In this document: positions 1-13,100 of the stretch, piece by piece
How the letters are laid out: each line of letters begins with the position of its first letter
Numbering within the stretch: position 1 is the first letter of the stretch
DNA from: Ophthalmolycus amberensis
Lineage: Eukaryota > Chordata > Actinopteri > Perciformes > Zoarcidae
Direction: 5' to 3'
Assembly (NCBI GenBank): GCA_024529925.1
Contig: JAFEUB010000968.1
Coordinates: 1,641,501-1,705,500, forward strand
Length of the DNA stretch: 64,000 nt
Made by a program: the position numbers and the translations under genes
Notes under the pieces: generated by a model
Seen by the model: only the letters and a program-made list of their open reading frames with translations
The model's database searches: none
Told to the model about the DNA's origin: nothing

Positions 1-469
1 TGTCCAAATAAGATTCTTATAATGCAATATTTGATCATTCATTTAAACTAACACACAAACAGATGAACATGCCAATGAGTAAGTCGGTCCTTTCCAAAGA
101 GCTCCAGGAGGCTCACTCCTTCCTCAGTAACGGACCCAACAAGTAAAACACTGCGTTCTGCATACATTGAAAGAGTCGCCTACATTTACGGTCGCCCATA
201 CTGGAAATGACGACATGAAAGATTATATTTCGATGGCGACATAGAACACCGCAATAACTGGCAGAGAATATGTCGCAGGCGGCCATTTTTAACGGGCAGC
301 CGGCACACTGACAAATACCTTGTGTTTAGTTTTTAAAGGTATCTGACAATCAACAGTTATATTACACCTATCTTTGTGTTTTGGGTTTACTATTGTTACT
401 ATACAGATTTTGAATGTATACGAATATACAATGCTTTGGCCATTTTTAAAGTAGGGTCACCCTGACCCT
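1..469. other. Noncoding sequence, nothing recognised
   Basis: A+T-rich unique-looking sequence. All six frames are broken at short intervals and I see no repeat family, RNA gene or regulatory signal that I can support. Confidence 0.5.
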
Positions 470-830
470 AGAGGCTTTGTAAGGCTGTTACAAGCTTAAT
501 GCTATCATTAGCATGCTAACGTGGTCAAAATGACATTGTCAACATACTGAGGCTGAGGTATAATTTAAACAATATGCACCATCTTTGTTTAGCATGTTAG
601 CATGCTAAACATGTGCTGATTTGCATGACAAGTACAAGCTGAGGCTGATTGTAATGTCTGTTGGGCATCAACTATGCATTGGGGAAATTACATTTTGACC
701 TGATGATGGCACTTCATGAAAAGTCATTACAATCAACCATTGCCTGGACTAAATGTTACAGAAATCCATCCAATCATTTTCAAGATATTTTACTGAAAAC
801 TACAAAGGCCAACCTCATGGTGGGAAATGG
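470..830 (+). repeat. Interspersed repeat of the TTAGCATGCTAA type
   Basis: The block carries repeated TTAGCATGCTAA-like palindromes, a GCTGAGGCTGA motif, CACCATCTTTGTTTAGCATG, and then CCTGATGATGGC followed by AAATCCATCCAAT. I recognise this order of motifs from memory as a repeat dispersed in many teleost genomes. Related sequence lies in the opposite orientation at 20163-20360 and on both sides of the hAT-like element at 62575-63321. It has no intact reading frame and I cannot assign a class. The ends are approximate. Confidence 0.55.
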
Positions 831-3800
831 AGGGAAATTGGGAAAATATCTGCATGGTCCTTTCAACTTTTGATACCTGCACCTTATCAGGAATCTATGT
901 CTTTGTTTTTATTTACCAAACTGATCCAAAAGGGAAATACTTTCTCTGATGGCTGTGATAAATTGCAACATTATGCATAGTTCCAGTTAGCAATGCTTGT
1001 GCGAATTTAGAAACTGGTCAGTAGAAGCAAATAATTAACACTTTTGAAGGGCTCATTTAAATTAGTGCATTTTTGGTGAAGTGGTCTGAAAAGTTTGAAT
1101 CCTTTGTTGTTGCACTTGTTTTATTAGTTTGGAAATTAGCTTTTTTTTCCCCATCCCACCAACCTGCAGCAATGGATCAAACATAGTTGGATTATGTCAT
1201 GGTGAACAGTTATCATTTCGAGTTGAATAAATTAGAGGAATGTAATTAACAGCCCGTATTGAGTAGATGCCAGCCCAAACTCTGGTATTTCAGAAGTGGA
1301 GATTTAATCACAGCTTGGGGTGCTTTGAAAGACCATCGCTTTCATTGGTTGTGACAACAGTGGGTATGCGGGGAGGAGGGTGGAGCTTGTGGCTGGGGCA
1401 GAGCTTAGAACTGAGTCTCAGGCTCCTGCAATAGCCCAGACGACAATCACTCACATTTGTCCTGACCAAGATGAGATAGAGCCACAGCGGAGCCAGCTCT
1501 GGGTAGGATGTACGACAGGGAAGGGGACTTCCATTCCAAGTTGTATCACCTGTGAGATAGAGGATTCAGATAACGGAGCCAACATTTTCTTAATTGTTTG
1601 GCTTCTCTCGTTCTTTCATGTTGGCACTCGGAATTGCTTTTGCCCACACGATTGGTCTTTTCTTTACATCTTTCTACCACACCACTCACTCTGAATGTTT
1701 GCAGCTGTAATGCCTCTTAAGCAAACCAAGTCAAGTTGACTAAAAGAAAGACAAGAAGAAGAAAACAAGTAAACAAACTCGGTTCCCTCCATTAATGTTT
1801 CTTTAAAGTGGATCTTTTTGATCTCTGATGGGATTCCTTTGTTCATGCTCCCAACGCTTGTCAGAACACAAGTCTTTAATGTGAAAAGAGGCTGATATCA
1901 GTGTCATGAAACAAACACGCTAATTCTTAATTTGATCAAACCATTTAAGGTAGCGGTTCAAAACAAAGAATGTGTGTAATTATTCAGCAGCGTTGGAGTT
2001 GTAGTACTTTATCCTTTAATAATGCAACATTTAGCAAATGGAGAATGTATTACAATACTTGAAATGAGGGATATTGTTCCATCAAATGTTGCTTGATTTC
2101 GTCGAATGCTTCACACTGTATTTTCTGGAGCAAACTGAGCAACCGAACTGTAAGTGCCGGGTGTTGACAATGCTTTAAATGAAGCAAGTGAGATTCTTTT
2201 CATTGACTTACTTTGAATATTTAGAAAAAAACAAACTGCGGACAAGATGCTCTACTCGAATGGCTGAAGTTGCACATATGTGAAAACACCTCCAATCTGT
2301 GAAGCTAGACATTATGCGACCAGGCATGTAGATTTATTTATTTATTTCCAGCACTTGCATAAGGATGGAGGAGAAAGCTAAAGGTTTGAGACAGAGTTAT
2401 GTTTTAAGGGGTATTTCGTCCTTGGAGAAAATGCAATGTACAATACAAAGAATGTGGAAACAAGACAGGAAATGAAAAAAGGGGGCCTAAAAGTGTCTCA
2501 ACAGTCCCCCCAGGCCCAATGGAGCATTCTCCACTGCCCATGATCATAAATCCAGATCTGGGCTCTGCAGTATATAGTAGCTCTGTGCCTACAGCTTCCA
2601 AATGATTCCCCCCCCCCCCCTTCCTTTTCATTTTTTTTTTCTACCTGCACTGTACCGTGTTGGAGGAAGCGAAACACATCCTACATATCTGTGAAGGAGA
2701 AGGGAGGAGGGGGAGCGGCTAGGAGGCCAAGTCTCCGCCAACTCAAAGGATGTTGATCACTTGTGTCTTATCGCTCGCAGAGCCAGGCCACCCCTTGTGA
2801 ATTAAAAGGAGAAATAGTATCTCGCTGCCTCGTTTTTCACCACCCAGAGATGTTCGGTTGCTCCCTTTCTTCCAGCTCCTGTGCCACAGAGATAATTCCG
2901 GCCCATTTCTAGCAGCAGAATCCATCTTTGTCGGGGCGTTGGACCGCTAGTCCTTGCCTTCTCAGAGGTCATTGGTGCCCAAACTAAACGGAAGTGCTCC
3001 CAAACAGAAGCCCTCCTTTTTCTCGTTAACAAATATTTATTTTTATTATATCTACTTTATTTCATGCCAAAAGTTGAGGACTCCTACAACAAGGACCGCG
3101 ACAGTAAATCTCTTCATTAAAGGCCTTAAATAATACAGTGACTTTTCTTACATGTGTGCCTCTTCAGCTTCTGCAAAAGAACATGTTCTTCTTTCACGTT
3201 TCCACAAATGTCACACCTACACTCAAAGGCACTTTGGTAATTTGCTTTCCTCTAGAACTCATTTGCAAACCACATGATTTCATTTTACTTAAGGATAAAA
3301 GCATCTTCAGTGCGACGACATGTCCTGTTTCTTGTCATTTGCTGAATGACTGATGCAGTTTTCTCCTCTTTTTGAAAAATGATTATAATATGCACAATAT
3401 CACCGCATCAATGTCGTGGTGAGGAACATTCAACCAAACTACTTTTTAGCAAATTATAGCGTGTATATTTGGTTTATTATTGCCTGATACACAGAAAGTC
3501 ATGGTCATTGGGATGAAATGTGATTTTCCTTTTTAAAGGATCGTTAAAGTATCATCCAGTCTAATGGAATCAGTTATTCCAATCAGCTGTGAGAGGCCCT
3601 ACTGTCAGTTCAGGTTGAAGTAGTATAGATGTATATAAATACATAAATTAATTTCCCTAATTTCCTGTCATTTAAAGAAATCAGCTCACGTGTTCTGTGT
3701 TTTGTTGAAGGAGACTACTGTACTTCAAAGGCTCTCATAGCCAGTTGCAGTAGATCGAGGGAAGAATAAGTTGCTTCACCTCCTCTGAAATTACCCGACC

Positions 3801-5393
3801 ACTTTAGGAACGCCTGGACTAAAGGCACCTCAGCAGTGATGTGAGGTGACCTGTACTCATTTTGAAGATGGCACATTATTCTTTTCCTACCCTGACAATG
3901 GAACTATTATAATGGAGCAATTTATTTTCATCCCTCAGCATCGATCTTTGGCTTTTTAAACTCTTATTCCTTCAACCATTTCATGTGTTATGTTTTATAT
4001 ATATATATATACCCACATCTTTGTTTTCCTTCATTCCCACGTTAATAATGTGTCTGCGCAGGGTCTTGCACAGTTACTTCCGGGGGCACAGCATCAATTG
4101 GTGAGCATTTGTCTCTTGTTGCTGTAGTGCACCAAGGTTTGTTTGTGACTGATCTATAGCAAACCGCAGGATTGGCTGGATATTGCTGTGTGACTAGCTA
4201 AGCCTTGTCCTTGCCTCCTCCTTTGACAGCAAATAACAAAAGTCAGACGTCCCAGAATACTGGATATCAGCCCCTACGAAGCAGATGAAAACTGCCAGGA
4301 TTGTGTGCGCTAGAGGGGAAAGAGAAGTAAATAAATAGCTCGAAAAATATATTTTCTTCAAAGATTTACTGCGTCTCAGAGAGGCGACACACTTTCTTTG
4401 CGAGGGGAATATTGGTGTGACTTGACAGGAGTTTAAAAGATTTATGAAACACACACCGAGCTGGCTGTATGTTCCTGTAGACGGTGATGAAATCTTCCTC
4501 TGCACTCTGTATTCAAATTAAGACACAAGTCTGGAAACTTAGAACGGTAGCTGCTTAAAACATGCAGGTACACAGCGTGGGGCAGCTTACTCCCAACTTG
4601 TGTGTTTTGCCATTTTCTATGCTTGGCTTCAGCCGAGTGCTTCCAGGCCACTAATTGGACAGCAGACCATGCATGCTGAATGACATATGTTTCTGCCTCT
4701 AATGACCCTCCTGTAGTAGCTCAGCGACAGGACAGGAGGAGAAGAGGCACTGCCATCCGACATGTAAATATGCCAGAATCCCTCCTCTTTGCAACTCTTT
4801 GATCCGGCATTTTGTAGTCCGAATACTGGCAGAGAACCTGAGAGTCAAGTATGGAAATGTTGTTTTTCCGTCACTTTGATCGGCTGTGAAATACAGATAC
4901 ATTTTACAGGGCATAATCAATGGTACTTGACGAAAAGGATGCTAGCACACGTCTCTGCTCAAGAAGATATTTACTGTGAGAGTTTCAGTGAAGGCCCTTT
5001 CCCTGCTGTGATTTAAATGTGAAGTGTGGATACATTACTGAAGGTCGAGAGAGCGTCCACAGCGAACAATCCAGAAGAAAAAGACGGAAAGAGTTAGCGA
5101 ATCGAGATCTTCAGGATCTGAAGGGTTTCAGTCTTGCCGCTTTTTCGTGGCTGGCTCAAGGATGAGGACGTTCAGTTCTTTAATTGGTGCTCCGGATGTT
5201 TGAAGATTTCTCCATTAGAGCAGTAAAACACACCCCGTGAGATTATCTCAAGGTGCTGATAAGGAGAGGACTTTCCTAAGTTACCATCAGTAGGTGCAAG
5301 TCTTCTTTTAAAGCAAGGGTCCTTTTATACTTTGTTGATTTTCAGCACTACACACCTTTTAAACTCGGAAACTCACTTTAATCAACTGAGTCG
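831..5393. other. Noncoding interval, no gene seen
   Basis: About 4.5 kb of sequence in which frames are short and lack recognisable domains. It contains a C13 run (2608-2620), a short TA microsatellite (about 3997-4011) and ordinary A+T-rich stretches. No splice-flanked exon could be supported. Confidence 0.5.
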
Positions 5394-5465
5394 TGCCTTT
5401 TACTTGTAGTATTTCACAGGGTGGTATTACTAAATAAAGGATCTGACTACTTCCTCCACCACTGC
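5394..5465 (-). repeat. Terminal fragment of CAGTGGTGGAAG-type repeat
   Basis: Read on the minus strand the fragment begins CAGTGGTGGAGGAAGTAGTC, continues through a degraded TTTACTTAAGTAAAAG-like part and a TAATACCAC motif, and ends ACAAGTAAAAG. This is the same order as the forward copy at 16476-16690. I know the pattern as a common non-autonomous repeat in fish, probably a DNA transposon derivative. Only the terminal 70 or so bases are preserved here. Confidence 0.55.
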
Positions 5466-7714
5466 CTATCTGTATCAGCAAGCAAGTTCATACAAACTGC
5501 TCATGCATCACATGTAATCTTACACGCGGACATATCTCGCTGTCAGTCAGCTCGCTGCGACGGTGGTGTTGTGATGGCGATTCGCTCTGGGGTTTGTTTT
5601 TTTCCCCGACGTTGACGGAGCCGTGTTGTTTCTCAAAGTCAGAAGTCACAGACTGAGATATCACAAGCAGATATGGCAAAGGGAGATGAGAACCTGATGA
5701 GAAAGAGAAGCAGGCAGCAGCCACACAGATTTGGTGGAGAATCCATGATGTGTTTGTGAACCATGCAAAATGATGTACAGCAAGACATTCCATGGAGATA
5801 GAATCGTGCATAGCTGCTTCTAAAACCACAATGCTTTGCTTTTACCCATTACAATCCATGTTAAAGACAGAAAACGTATGTAATAAAGGCAAGAAGTCAT
5901 CTATTTCAGTGGACAGGAACACATGACCTCATTGTTGGCCTACAGTAAAATTCTCAGATCTTTTCAAAAAGTTACACGTTGTTTTATTCAGTTTAAGTGT
6001 GCTAATAATAATCCCATATACATGCTGAGATCAACTTTGGGCATAATACCACAGTATCAAAAAAGTCTTACCGTTGACTGAAAGTTGGCAGCCATGTAAT
6101 GTTCATTGCATGTGTTTTTGTCCCGGTAACTAATCTGCATGTGACCTTTCAGGAAGTGTTCCTCCAGAGATGACTGTTACTGTAAAACAAAAGCTAAATC
6201 AAAGACTGTCAAAAACATGCTGGTATGATCAATACCAATCTTAGCTTATTAAATCTGTCTCTCGCAAAATACTGAGATCTGTGCTTCAAAAAATTCATAC
6301 GCTGATGGCACACCAGATAGGCAGATACACTTGATGGTCAAAGGACATGGCTGTCATGTTCCCCGAGTCAATGACAGCCAGATAGCAAGTGGCAAGCAGT
6401 CCGCTTGTCATTGTACCGTGTAATCAAGTCTTTACCTGGTGCCACCCACCCCACCCCACCCACCACACCACCATTTTCTATTGACTTTTATTCATTTACA
6501 TTTTTATTAATTTATTTGCATGACTTTTTAATTTCAGAGCTGCCTCACATTGCAAGCATGAAAAAAGAAAAGAAAAAAAGAACTTGCACATTCATCATCT
6601 TTCAATTTAGAGCCTTGAGATTCCCCCTCCAAGATGCACTAATGCCCCAATAGGGAGACAGATATTTGCATTTTGATTAGCGGGGGCCAACGTCTCCCGT
6701 CTCTCTCGTCTCCAATTCCACACGGCAAACGCCGACGACGGTCTAACCGCAAACTGCAGAGATTGAAGCTATACAATTAAATAATGAATCTAATGGGAGG
6801 GATGTTGGTGGGGGGGGGGGGCTCTGTAGACCTCTTTGAATGCCATGTCTGATGATTACTTTGGAGAAGTGTTTCCCTGTTGTTTGGTGTCAAGTTTTTT
6901 TTTTTTCAAGGTTTTGGAATCCGTGACACCTTTTATTGTTCAGTGGTTAAAATAGGGGAAGGGAGAGCATTTGTTTGAGCTGCCTTGTGTCAGTCATAAA
7001 GAGTGCGCTACAGGGGGGGAAATGGCTAAATTCAAACCAAACCACGTGGGAGTAGTTTATTGCTTGTAATAGTAAGAGCTCTTCTTTGATGTTCCATGTC
7101 TTACAAGAGCTTGGGTGGTGAGAAAGGAAAACAGCGAATGAAATAAAACAAAAGTTTTCATCTCCCTGGTGGCTCGCCATAATTCAGAGGATCTGCGCAC
7201 TGTTTTGATTGTGTTGCATTCATTTTACAGGGAGTCTTGTGAAGTCAGAATCAAATCCGTCTGGCTCACACTGGTTTTTTTTTTTTGCTTGCATTTATTT
7301 ACCAACCAAAGTTGTGGGAAGTGAGCCATCCCATTAGGTGAATGAAAGGCTGGCCATCCCCCTGCAAGGTCGCCTCGGGAACGCGTCAACCTGACAGATG
7401 TCAATCAAAAGTCCCACACGGACGTTATATGACTGTAATCAAGGTGAGTATACGGGCTATGTATCAATAGACGGAGATGGAGGTGATACGTTACCGTATT
7501 TCTGCAAAGCCGTGGGGCTTAGTAACCTTGTAAAAGACAGCTGTTTCCCAGCCTGGATGCTCAGTCATCATGAGATAAGATTTCAATTTAAGTAACAGCG
7601 GGTGTAAAATATATGGAATGGATTTCATGGATTTTCCTTCAGTTTGGTGAGATAAATGATTATTTTTCTCTTTTTTTAAATTTAGAAGCAAAACAGAGTT
7701 TGTATGAACTAGGT
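5466..7714. other. Noncoding interval, no gene seen
   Basis: Short frames only. It includes a C-rich CCACCC-repeat stretch near 6443-6473, a G12 run (6810-6821) and T-rich runs near 6896 and 7277. No RNA gene or exon was recognised. Confidence 0.5.
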
Positions 7715-7746
<32 letters not shown>

Positions 7747-7840
7747 TCCTCTTCTCTCTCTCTTCTCTCTCTCTTCCTCTTCTCTCTCTCTCTCCCTCTC
7801 TTCTCTCTCTTCTCTCTCTCTCCCTCTCTTCTCTCTCCCT
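7715..7840. repeat. Imperfect CT-rich low-complexity block
   Basis: About 126 bases of TCTC units interrupted by TTCC and TTCT variants. The strand is almost purely pyrimidine. The interruptions show an older, decayed array compared with the pure CT array near 62 kb. Arg/Glu- or Ser/Leu-rich frames across it are compositional artefacts. Confidence 0.9.
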
Positions 7841-8397
7841 GAGGCCTTTCCGGTTTCCAGTTGCTGTTTGTCTTGGGGCATTGTTTTATTACCTTCGAAA
7901 ACTCCACTGGGAAAATCTTAAAACAGCGGTTGCCGTAGCAACAAGGACCTAGCGGTTCCTCCACAGGAGCGGAGCGAAGAGCGGCCCAGAGCGAAAGGGA
8001 GGAATCGGGGGGGGGGGGGGGGGGGCAACATCGACACAGCTGGAGCCGAGGGTAAAGACCTGGTGAAGCAGCTATAGCAGTGTGAGGTGATGAGATGAAT
8101 GTGGATCAGTTTATCTGGAGTTATCGTGTGTTTGTCAAAGGGCAAGTGCTTTAGAATCACTTTGTTGCAGCCATGAGTGGAAGAATACTGCGACTAGAAT
8201 TTATTTCATTATCAAGCAATCCTTTGGTGATTCTTTTTTTTTTTTTACATTTTTCATTCAGTGTTGAAAGAAAAAGTTTGACATTTCCACAGCTCGGTTT
8301 CTTTAAAGTTCCCATACAACAAAAAACGCATCGTCGATTACGCTTAGAGGGAAAGGGTTTTCTCCCAGATTCATTTTGTTTTTGATGTTTCATAAAT
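7841..8397. other. Noncoding interval with G19 homopolymer
   Basis: Unique-looking sequence. The notable element is an uninterrupted run of 19 G at 8007-8025. No gene seen. Confidence 0.5.
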
Positions 8398-8530
8398 ACG
8401 CTTCTCTGCCGGCTGTAGTCTTATTTTTACCGGAGACATATGTGACTGGTATCGACCTTCTCATCTGATTTTTGGCAATAAATTGACCAAGCCTATATCC
8501 CAAAATGTCAAACTCTTCCTTTTTAAATGT
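8398..8530 (-). repeat. Interspersed repeat of the TTTGACATTTTGGG type
   Basis: On the minus strand the block starts with a GGAAGAGTTTGACATTTTGG motif, then ATCAGATGAGAAGGTCGATACC, and ends in a CTACAGCCGGCAGAG motif. This order matches a repeat I know from many teleosts. Short related fragments occur at 15258-15296 (minus) and 30492-30560 (plus). It is noncoding and its class is not assigned. Confidence 0.6.
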
Positions 8531-9696
8531 AAGACAATTGCAAAAAAATCCCATCACAAGTCCCAAGAGGTACAGGTAATACACAAACAAAAGTCAATCG
8601 ATATTAACCTAACAATGAGAGAAAGATGCAGCATTGTTCTCCTGTCTTTACACACTCTGACTATCGCCCTTTTGGTTCAGGAGAGTTTAATTAGCACCGA
8701 CCTACAGGCAAATGAAAACCCAAGCTGTGGTTAAATAGGTCAAATGAGAGAATCGAGGATGCATGTTGTCACGTGTGGATGATTGTGCTTGCGGGTGCAC
8801 ATATTTCGGCTTTTTCTGCGTTTGCATGCATTCACTATAGCAATACATTGCCAGTGCACTGTGCTCCCTCTTGACACTTGTACTATTAAAAGTGAGAATG
8901 CACAAAGCTGCACTGGAGATTGCTTTGCTGGCACCACACCAGACATTTAATCATAATTAACCAAACAATTACAGGGCTAATTGTTATTGGTGAGATACTG
9001 GAGCGCAGAGAGGAGAAATGTCAGGTTTATTGGCAGGGGATCTTGGCTCGTCTTTGTCTCACTTCACTTTGGAGCGTTGACCTCAGCGCGCACCTCCTTC
9101 CAATATCTGCAGCAAACACAAACAAACTCTTTGAGACATCGCCTCGAAAGACAAACCTACATCTGTGTATATCGTCGCCACTCGCTCGAGCTCATTTGTG
9201 ACCGTTCTCCAAAAGGGAAGAAGAAAAGGAGCGAAAGGCCAGTTAAAGGCCAACGTGAATGGCAAAGGCCTTTTGAGTATCAGCATTGTGTTTCACAAAA
9301 AAAAGAGGTCAGGCTCAAAACCGCTGGACTGATAAGTGCGGATGTTCCAGAAGGGTCACGCAGTGCTCGGTGAAGTGAGGCCTTTGCTTTGGCTATTGAT
9401 AGCTCCACCAATAGCCTCATGCAGTGTGGAAATCAATGCTATCTGGTGACTGAACCGTCTCAACCGTTGACTCACTAGACGAGTATTTCCACATAAAGTA
9501 ATCAGACATTTTACTGTTTATTTACTTCAACTGCTGCTCTTAAATTAAATAACGTATTTCTTGGTGCATATTCGGTATTCTAACAAAACCAAATGCATAA
9601 AATCATTGTTGACACTTTTTAATTGTGTTTACTGTACAACAGAAGACTTGAATCAGAAAGTCAACTGTTCTGGAATGTCTGCATTGTTTGGTTGTT

Positions 9697-9718
9697 CCCC
9701 CCCCCCCCCCCCCCCCCC
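9697..9718. repeat. C22 homopolymer
   Basis: Twenty-two consecutive C on the plus strand, followed by TCG. One of the longest of many G/C homopolymers in the window. The length is likely polymorphic or prone to assembly error. Confidence 0.9.
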
Positions 9719-10349
9719 TCGTGAATTCTGTTGAGCCCTTACAGTTTACAGACACTTTGATTCTGCCTCCATCTGCCATTCCCATGAAACCCACAATTGC
9801 TCATCTATTCATTTTGTCAACAGTTTCTTTAAAAAAAGATTGCCTTTGTGAATGATAAGCCAAAGCAGAGCGAGTCATACCAGATTTAAAACATGATTAA
9901 TTCATTTCTTGTTGTTTTGTTAAATGGAAGATAACAAGGGCTTCACATGACACTTCATTATATATATTTCCTTTCTTTCATATTACAATGTCATTGCCAT
10001 TAGCCTTTCGAAAAGTCTGTTATGAAAGCTAATTGCATAACACTCCGTTTCAGTATTTATGTGTGCTCTTCCACTATAATTTAAACTGCAATTTACACCT
10101 AAAAAAAGGACAGATTTGCATTTGAGATTAGAGTTATGCTAATGAAGAAGCAAGCTGATGGATGCCAAATGCCGATCTAAGTTTGAAATGTGCGATTTAA
10201 TCTTGATTATGAGTTAGTACACCATATGCGTCTTGCAATTAGCTGTCTGTGGATGACCCTCTTCTAATTTGTTAAGAGTTCAATGTAGCATAAAATCTAG
10301 GGCAGGTCATTCCCAAGTGTTTAATCTGTTCTTGGGTAAGGTTGGGAGA

Positions 10350-10367
10350 GGGGGGGGGGGGGGGGGG
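10350..10367. repeat. G18 homopolymer
   Basis: Eighteen consecutive G on the plus strand in otherwise unremarkable sequence. Confidence 0.9.
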
Positions 10368-12994
10368 TATAGTCACGCTAGCCGCAGATGGGTAATTAGC
10401 TGGTCGGATCATGGACGAGGGGCCGTGCTCCAGTGTGCTAACACCTTCAGCTCTCCTACACTGTTCTCCCTTTCAGGCCCTTATTGTGAGCCAAGCGAGA
10501 ACAGAGCAGACTCGTTCAGTGTGAAGAAGGAAGGACGGAAAAGTAAAAGATGCAAGAAATGCACAAGGGGGGGTAGAGCACATGAGACGGCCAAATGAGA
10601 TTTTGGAGTGAAAGATGAGACATTCTCAGAAGAGACCAAAGAAGCTCGGTAGCCTTTCAGGAACAACTGTGTGAAGTCCATTCCTGTATATCACGGCCCA
10701 AATGTTACAGTTTTGATCCTGGGTATCAGATGAATAGCACCGGCTTGTATCATTGCGCCAGGGCCCACTTTTACCTAAAGCAAATAATAGCCGTAGAGAT
10801 TTGGACCCTGTACAGTAAGGAACTGAATACTAAATGTTGAATTTCAATAACATATTTATATTTATATGGAAAGTGCCCTATATTTCAATTTGTTTTTCCC
10901 CAGGAGTTTGAGAAAGTATTATTTTGTTTCTCATCATTATTTTAAATTGATGGACCCTATGTATATATATATATGTATATTAAATACAATATTGTAAATG
11001 GTGGCGTTTAATCAGTTGTGATTAGATTCATATGATTCAATTTCAGATTGTTAGGTCCCTTATTTGCTTCCATATATTTGAGTGTTAGAAGGTCAATATA
11101 GTCCCTCTATAATTTCAACCTGCTCGATTGATTCTCACAATTACCGCAAACAATGCACCACACTTAACTTTGCTGACCTCACCTACCGCCTCCAATGACT
11201 GAAATTACCACGAAGCGTGCAGAAAATCTACAGCGATCACACTCTCAAACCTGTCCTATAAGAGTGTGGCAGTGTGCAGCTGAGCACCCCCCCCCACCCT
11301 CCTCCACACATACACCCTTAATCAAGGTTGGAAGATGCATTTGGTGAATTCAGAATTTCAAGCACCTCTCTACTCCGGCGGTGTCTTGACTTTGCCTGAT
11401 TAAAATGATAGAGGGGCACGAGAATGTTTGATCTCCAAATCAATTTACATTTAAGATTCAATTTTGCACCTGCAAGACTTTGATTTTGGAACTTTACGCT
11501 TTCCCCAGTCTTGCAAGGATGGAGATTAATCTACACCAGCTGTTGAAGAAAATATTGTTGATTTTAAATTATTATTCTTTCCTGAGCTCTCCTCTACTCT
11601 CCTCTAAATAAATTCAAAATAAATTCTCACAGATATATCACACCGTGTGATGTGTATGAAACTACTTTTTTTAAATGTTTGGCTGATAAGACCATCTCTA
11701 CTCTTCAGCTAATATGCACAGGGACACAGAAGTGAACATGAAAACTCTCAAAACAGACATTCAACAAAATTCACGTAGAACAAAACAGGAAATTTGAGTC
11801 CTTTGAAGGAACAGAGGAAGTTAGTTTGAGAAAAGCTTACAGTCTTAATGTACATCTCCAAGGGGACATGTCTGTTGTAGAACATTCTTTATGACTTATA
11901 CAGGCCCATGATATTTAGACATGATTGACGTTTGACAGTTAGATTCAAGAACAGTTTAAATGTGTTTTGTTAATTGTTTGTGAAATGTCAAAGTGTGTGC
12001 AGCACAAACTAAAAGCATTTTGCACACTTCAAACACTATCCAATAACTTGAAAGATTAAAATAGTGACTATAACCAATTTGATAATGAAGTAAAGGCATC
12101 ATAAATAAATAAAAACCAACGCCAACCGTTTTACATAAGGTGCAATGATGAATAACTGTCACTGACAGTCACCATAAAAGTCACATTTCTTTCCCCAAGT
12201 GTTATTAAATCCAGTTAATCAGAAAGCTTTATTTTCAATCTAAAAAAAGCAGAAAAATACTGTATCCAAATCCAATTATGTGATATTATATTTCAGACAG
12301 TAAGGTTATGACATGGACATGATTTACTGATTTTCTTTACATGTATGTCAAGGATGTTTATGATTGATTTTTTTTTACAATTTCTGCCATCAGATTAGAA
12401 AAGATTATACCGAAAGGTTGAAGCTATACTTTGAAGTAAATATTCCTGTCAAGTTGGCGTGACAGTGATTTGATTTGCAGTTTCTTTGAAATGGTGGTGA
12501 ATTTAAAGTAAGTTACGAAATATAAAGATTAAAAGCCATGCTAGCAGCTCTGTTGGGCTAAATGCTCACATCAGCTAGCACTGTTCTCTTTGAAGTGTCA
12601 GCTGAAAATATCTGTTTTTGGAAAAGACCTCAACCAAGGCCTACTAATCTCCCCAGTTAGCCATTACTTTCAAAGACAAACGTGGCACTGGGGTGGATCA
12701 CAGAGTGGATATGGTGGACAAAGTGCGCAGCAACATACTGAGCATTCATGACTGACAGGTCAGGAGATATAAATGGCAGTATAGTAAAGAACATGGGGTC
12801 TCAAAATGAATCCGTTTCCTCCGCTTTGGAGCACAAACGTGCACAGAAAGTATAGTGGTTGATGAGTTACGGATTGGGAGATACAAGTCTAACCAAAATC
12901 AATACTCAGTTTCTCTCTTGGGTGCCATGCCGACCTTAACATTGTTTCTTTATGTAGAAAAGTTCAAGATTGGCCTAAATGGTGGCACCAGAGA

Positions 12995-13100
12995 ATAAAG
13001 ATACAGGGTCACCATTCTCAATATTTCTCCTCGTATAAGGAGGATGAATGTGAACACCAAATATCACGCCATTAAGGCCGTTTGTTCTTAAGATATTTGA
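12995..13100 (+). repeat. Degraded interspersed repeat fragment (weak)
   Basis: The motifs CAGGGTCACCATTCTCAAT, GGATGAATGTGAACACCAAAT and a following AAGATATTTGATCG resemble, in order, an internal part of the repeat family seen at 470-830. The match is from memory and is diverged, so confidence is low. Confidence 0.3.

Larger units (their letters stand above)
8531..12994. other. Noncoding interval, no gene seen
   Basis: Contains a C22 run (9697-9718) and a G18 run (10350-10367), and an A+T-rich stretch at about 10040-10250 with several homeodomain- and octamer-like words. Frames are short and featureless. No exon or RNA gene could be supported. Confidence 0.5.

Noticed and set aside
3790..3860. 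Segment reminiscent of a SINE central domain (GGCACCTCAGCAGTGATGTG)
   Set aside because: Only one short word matches and neither a tRNA-like head nor a tail is present.
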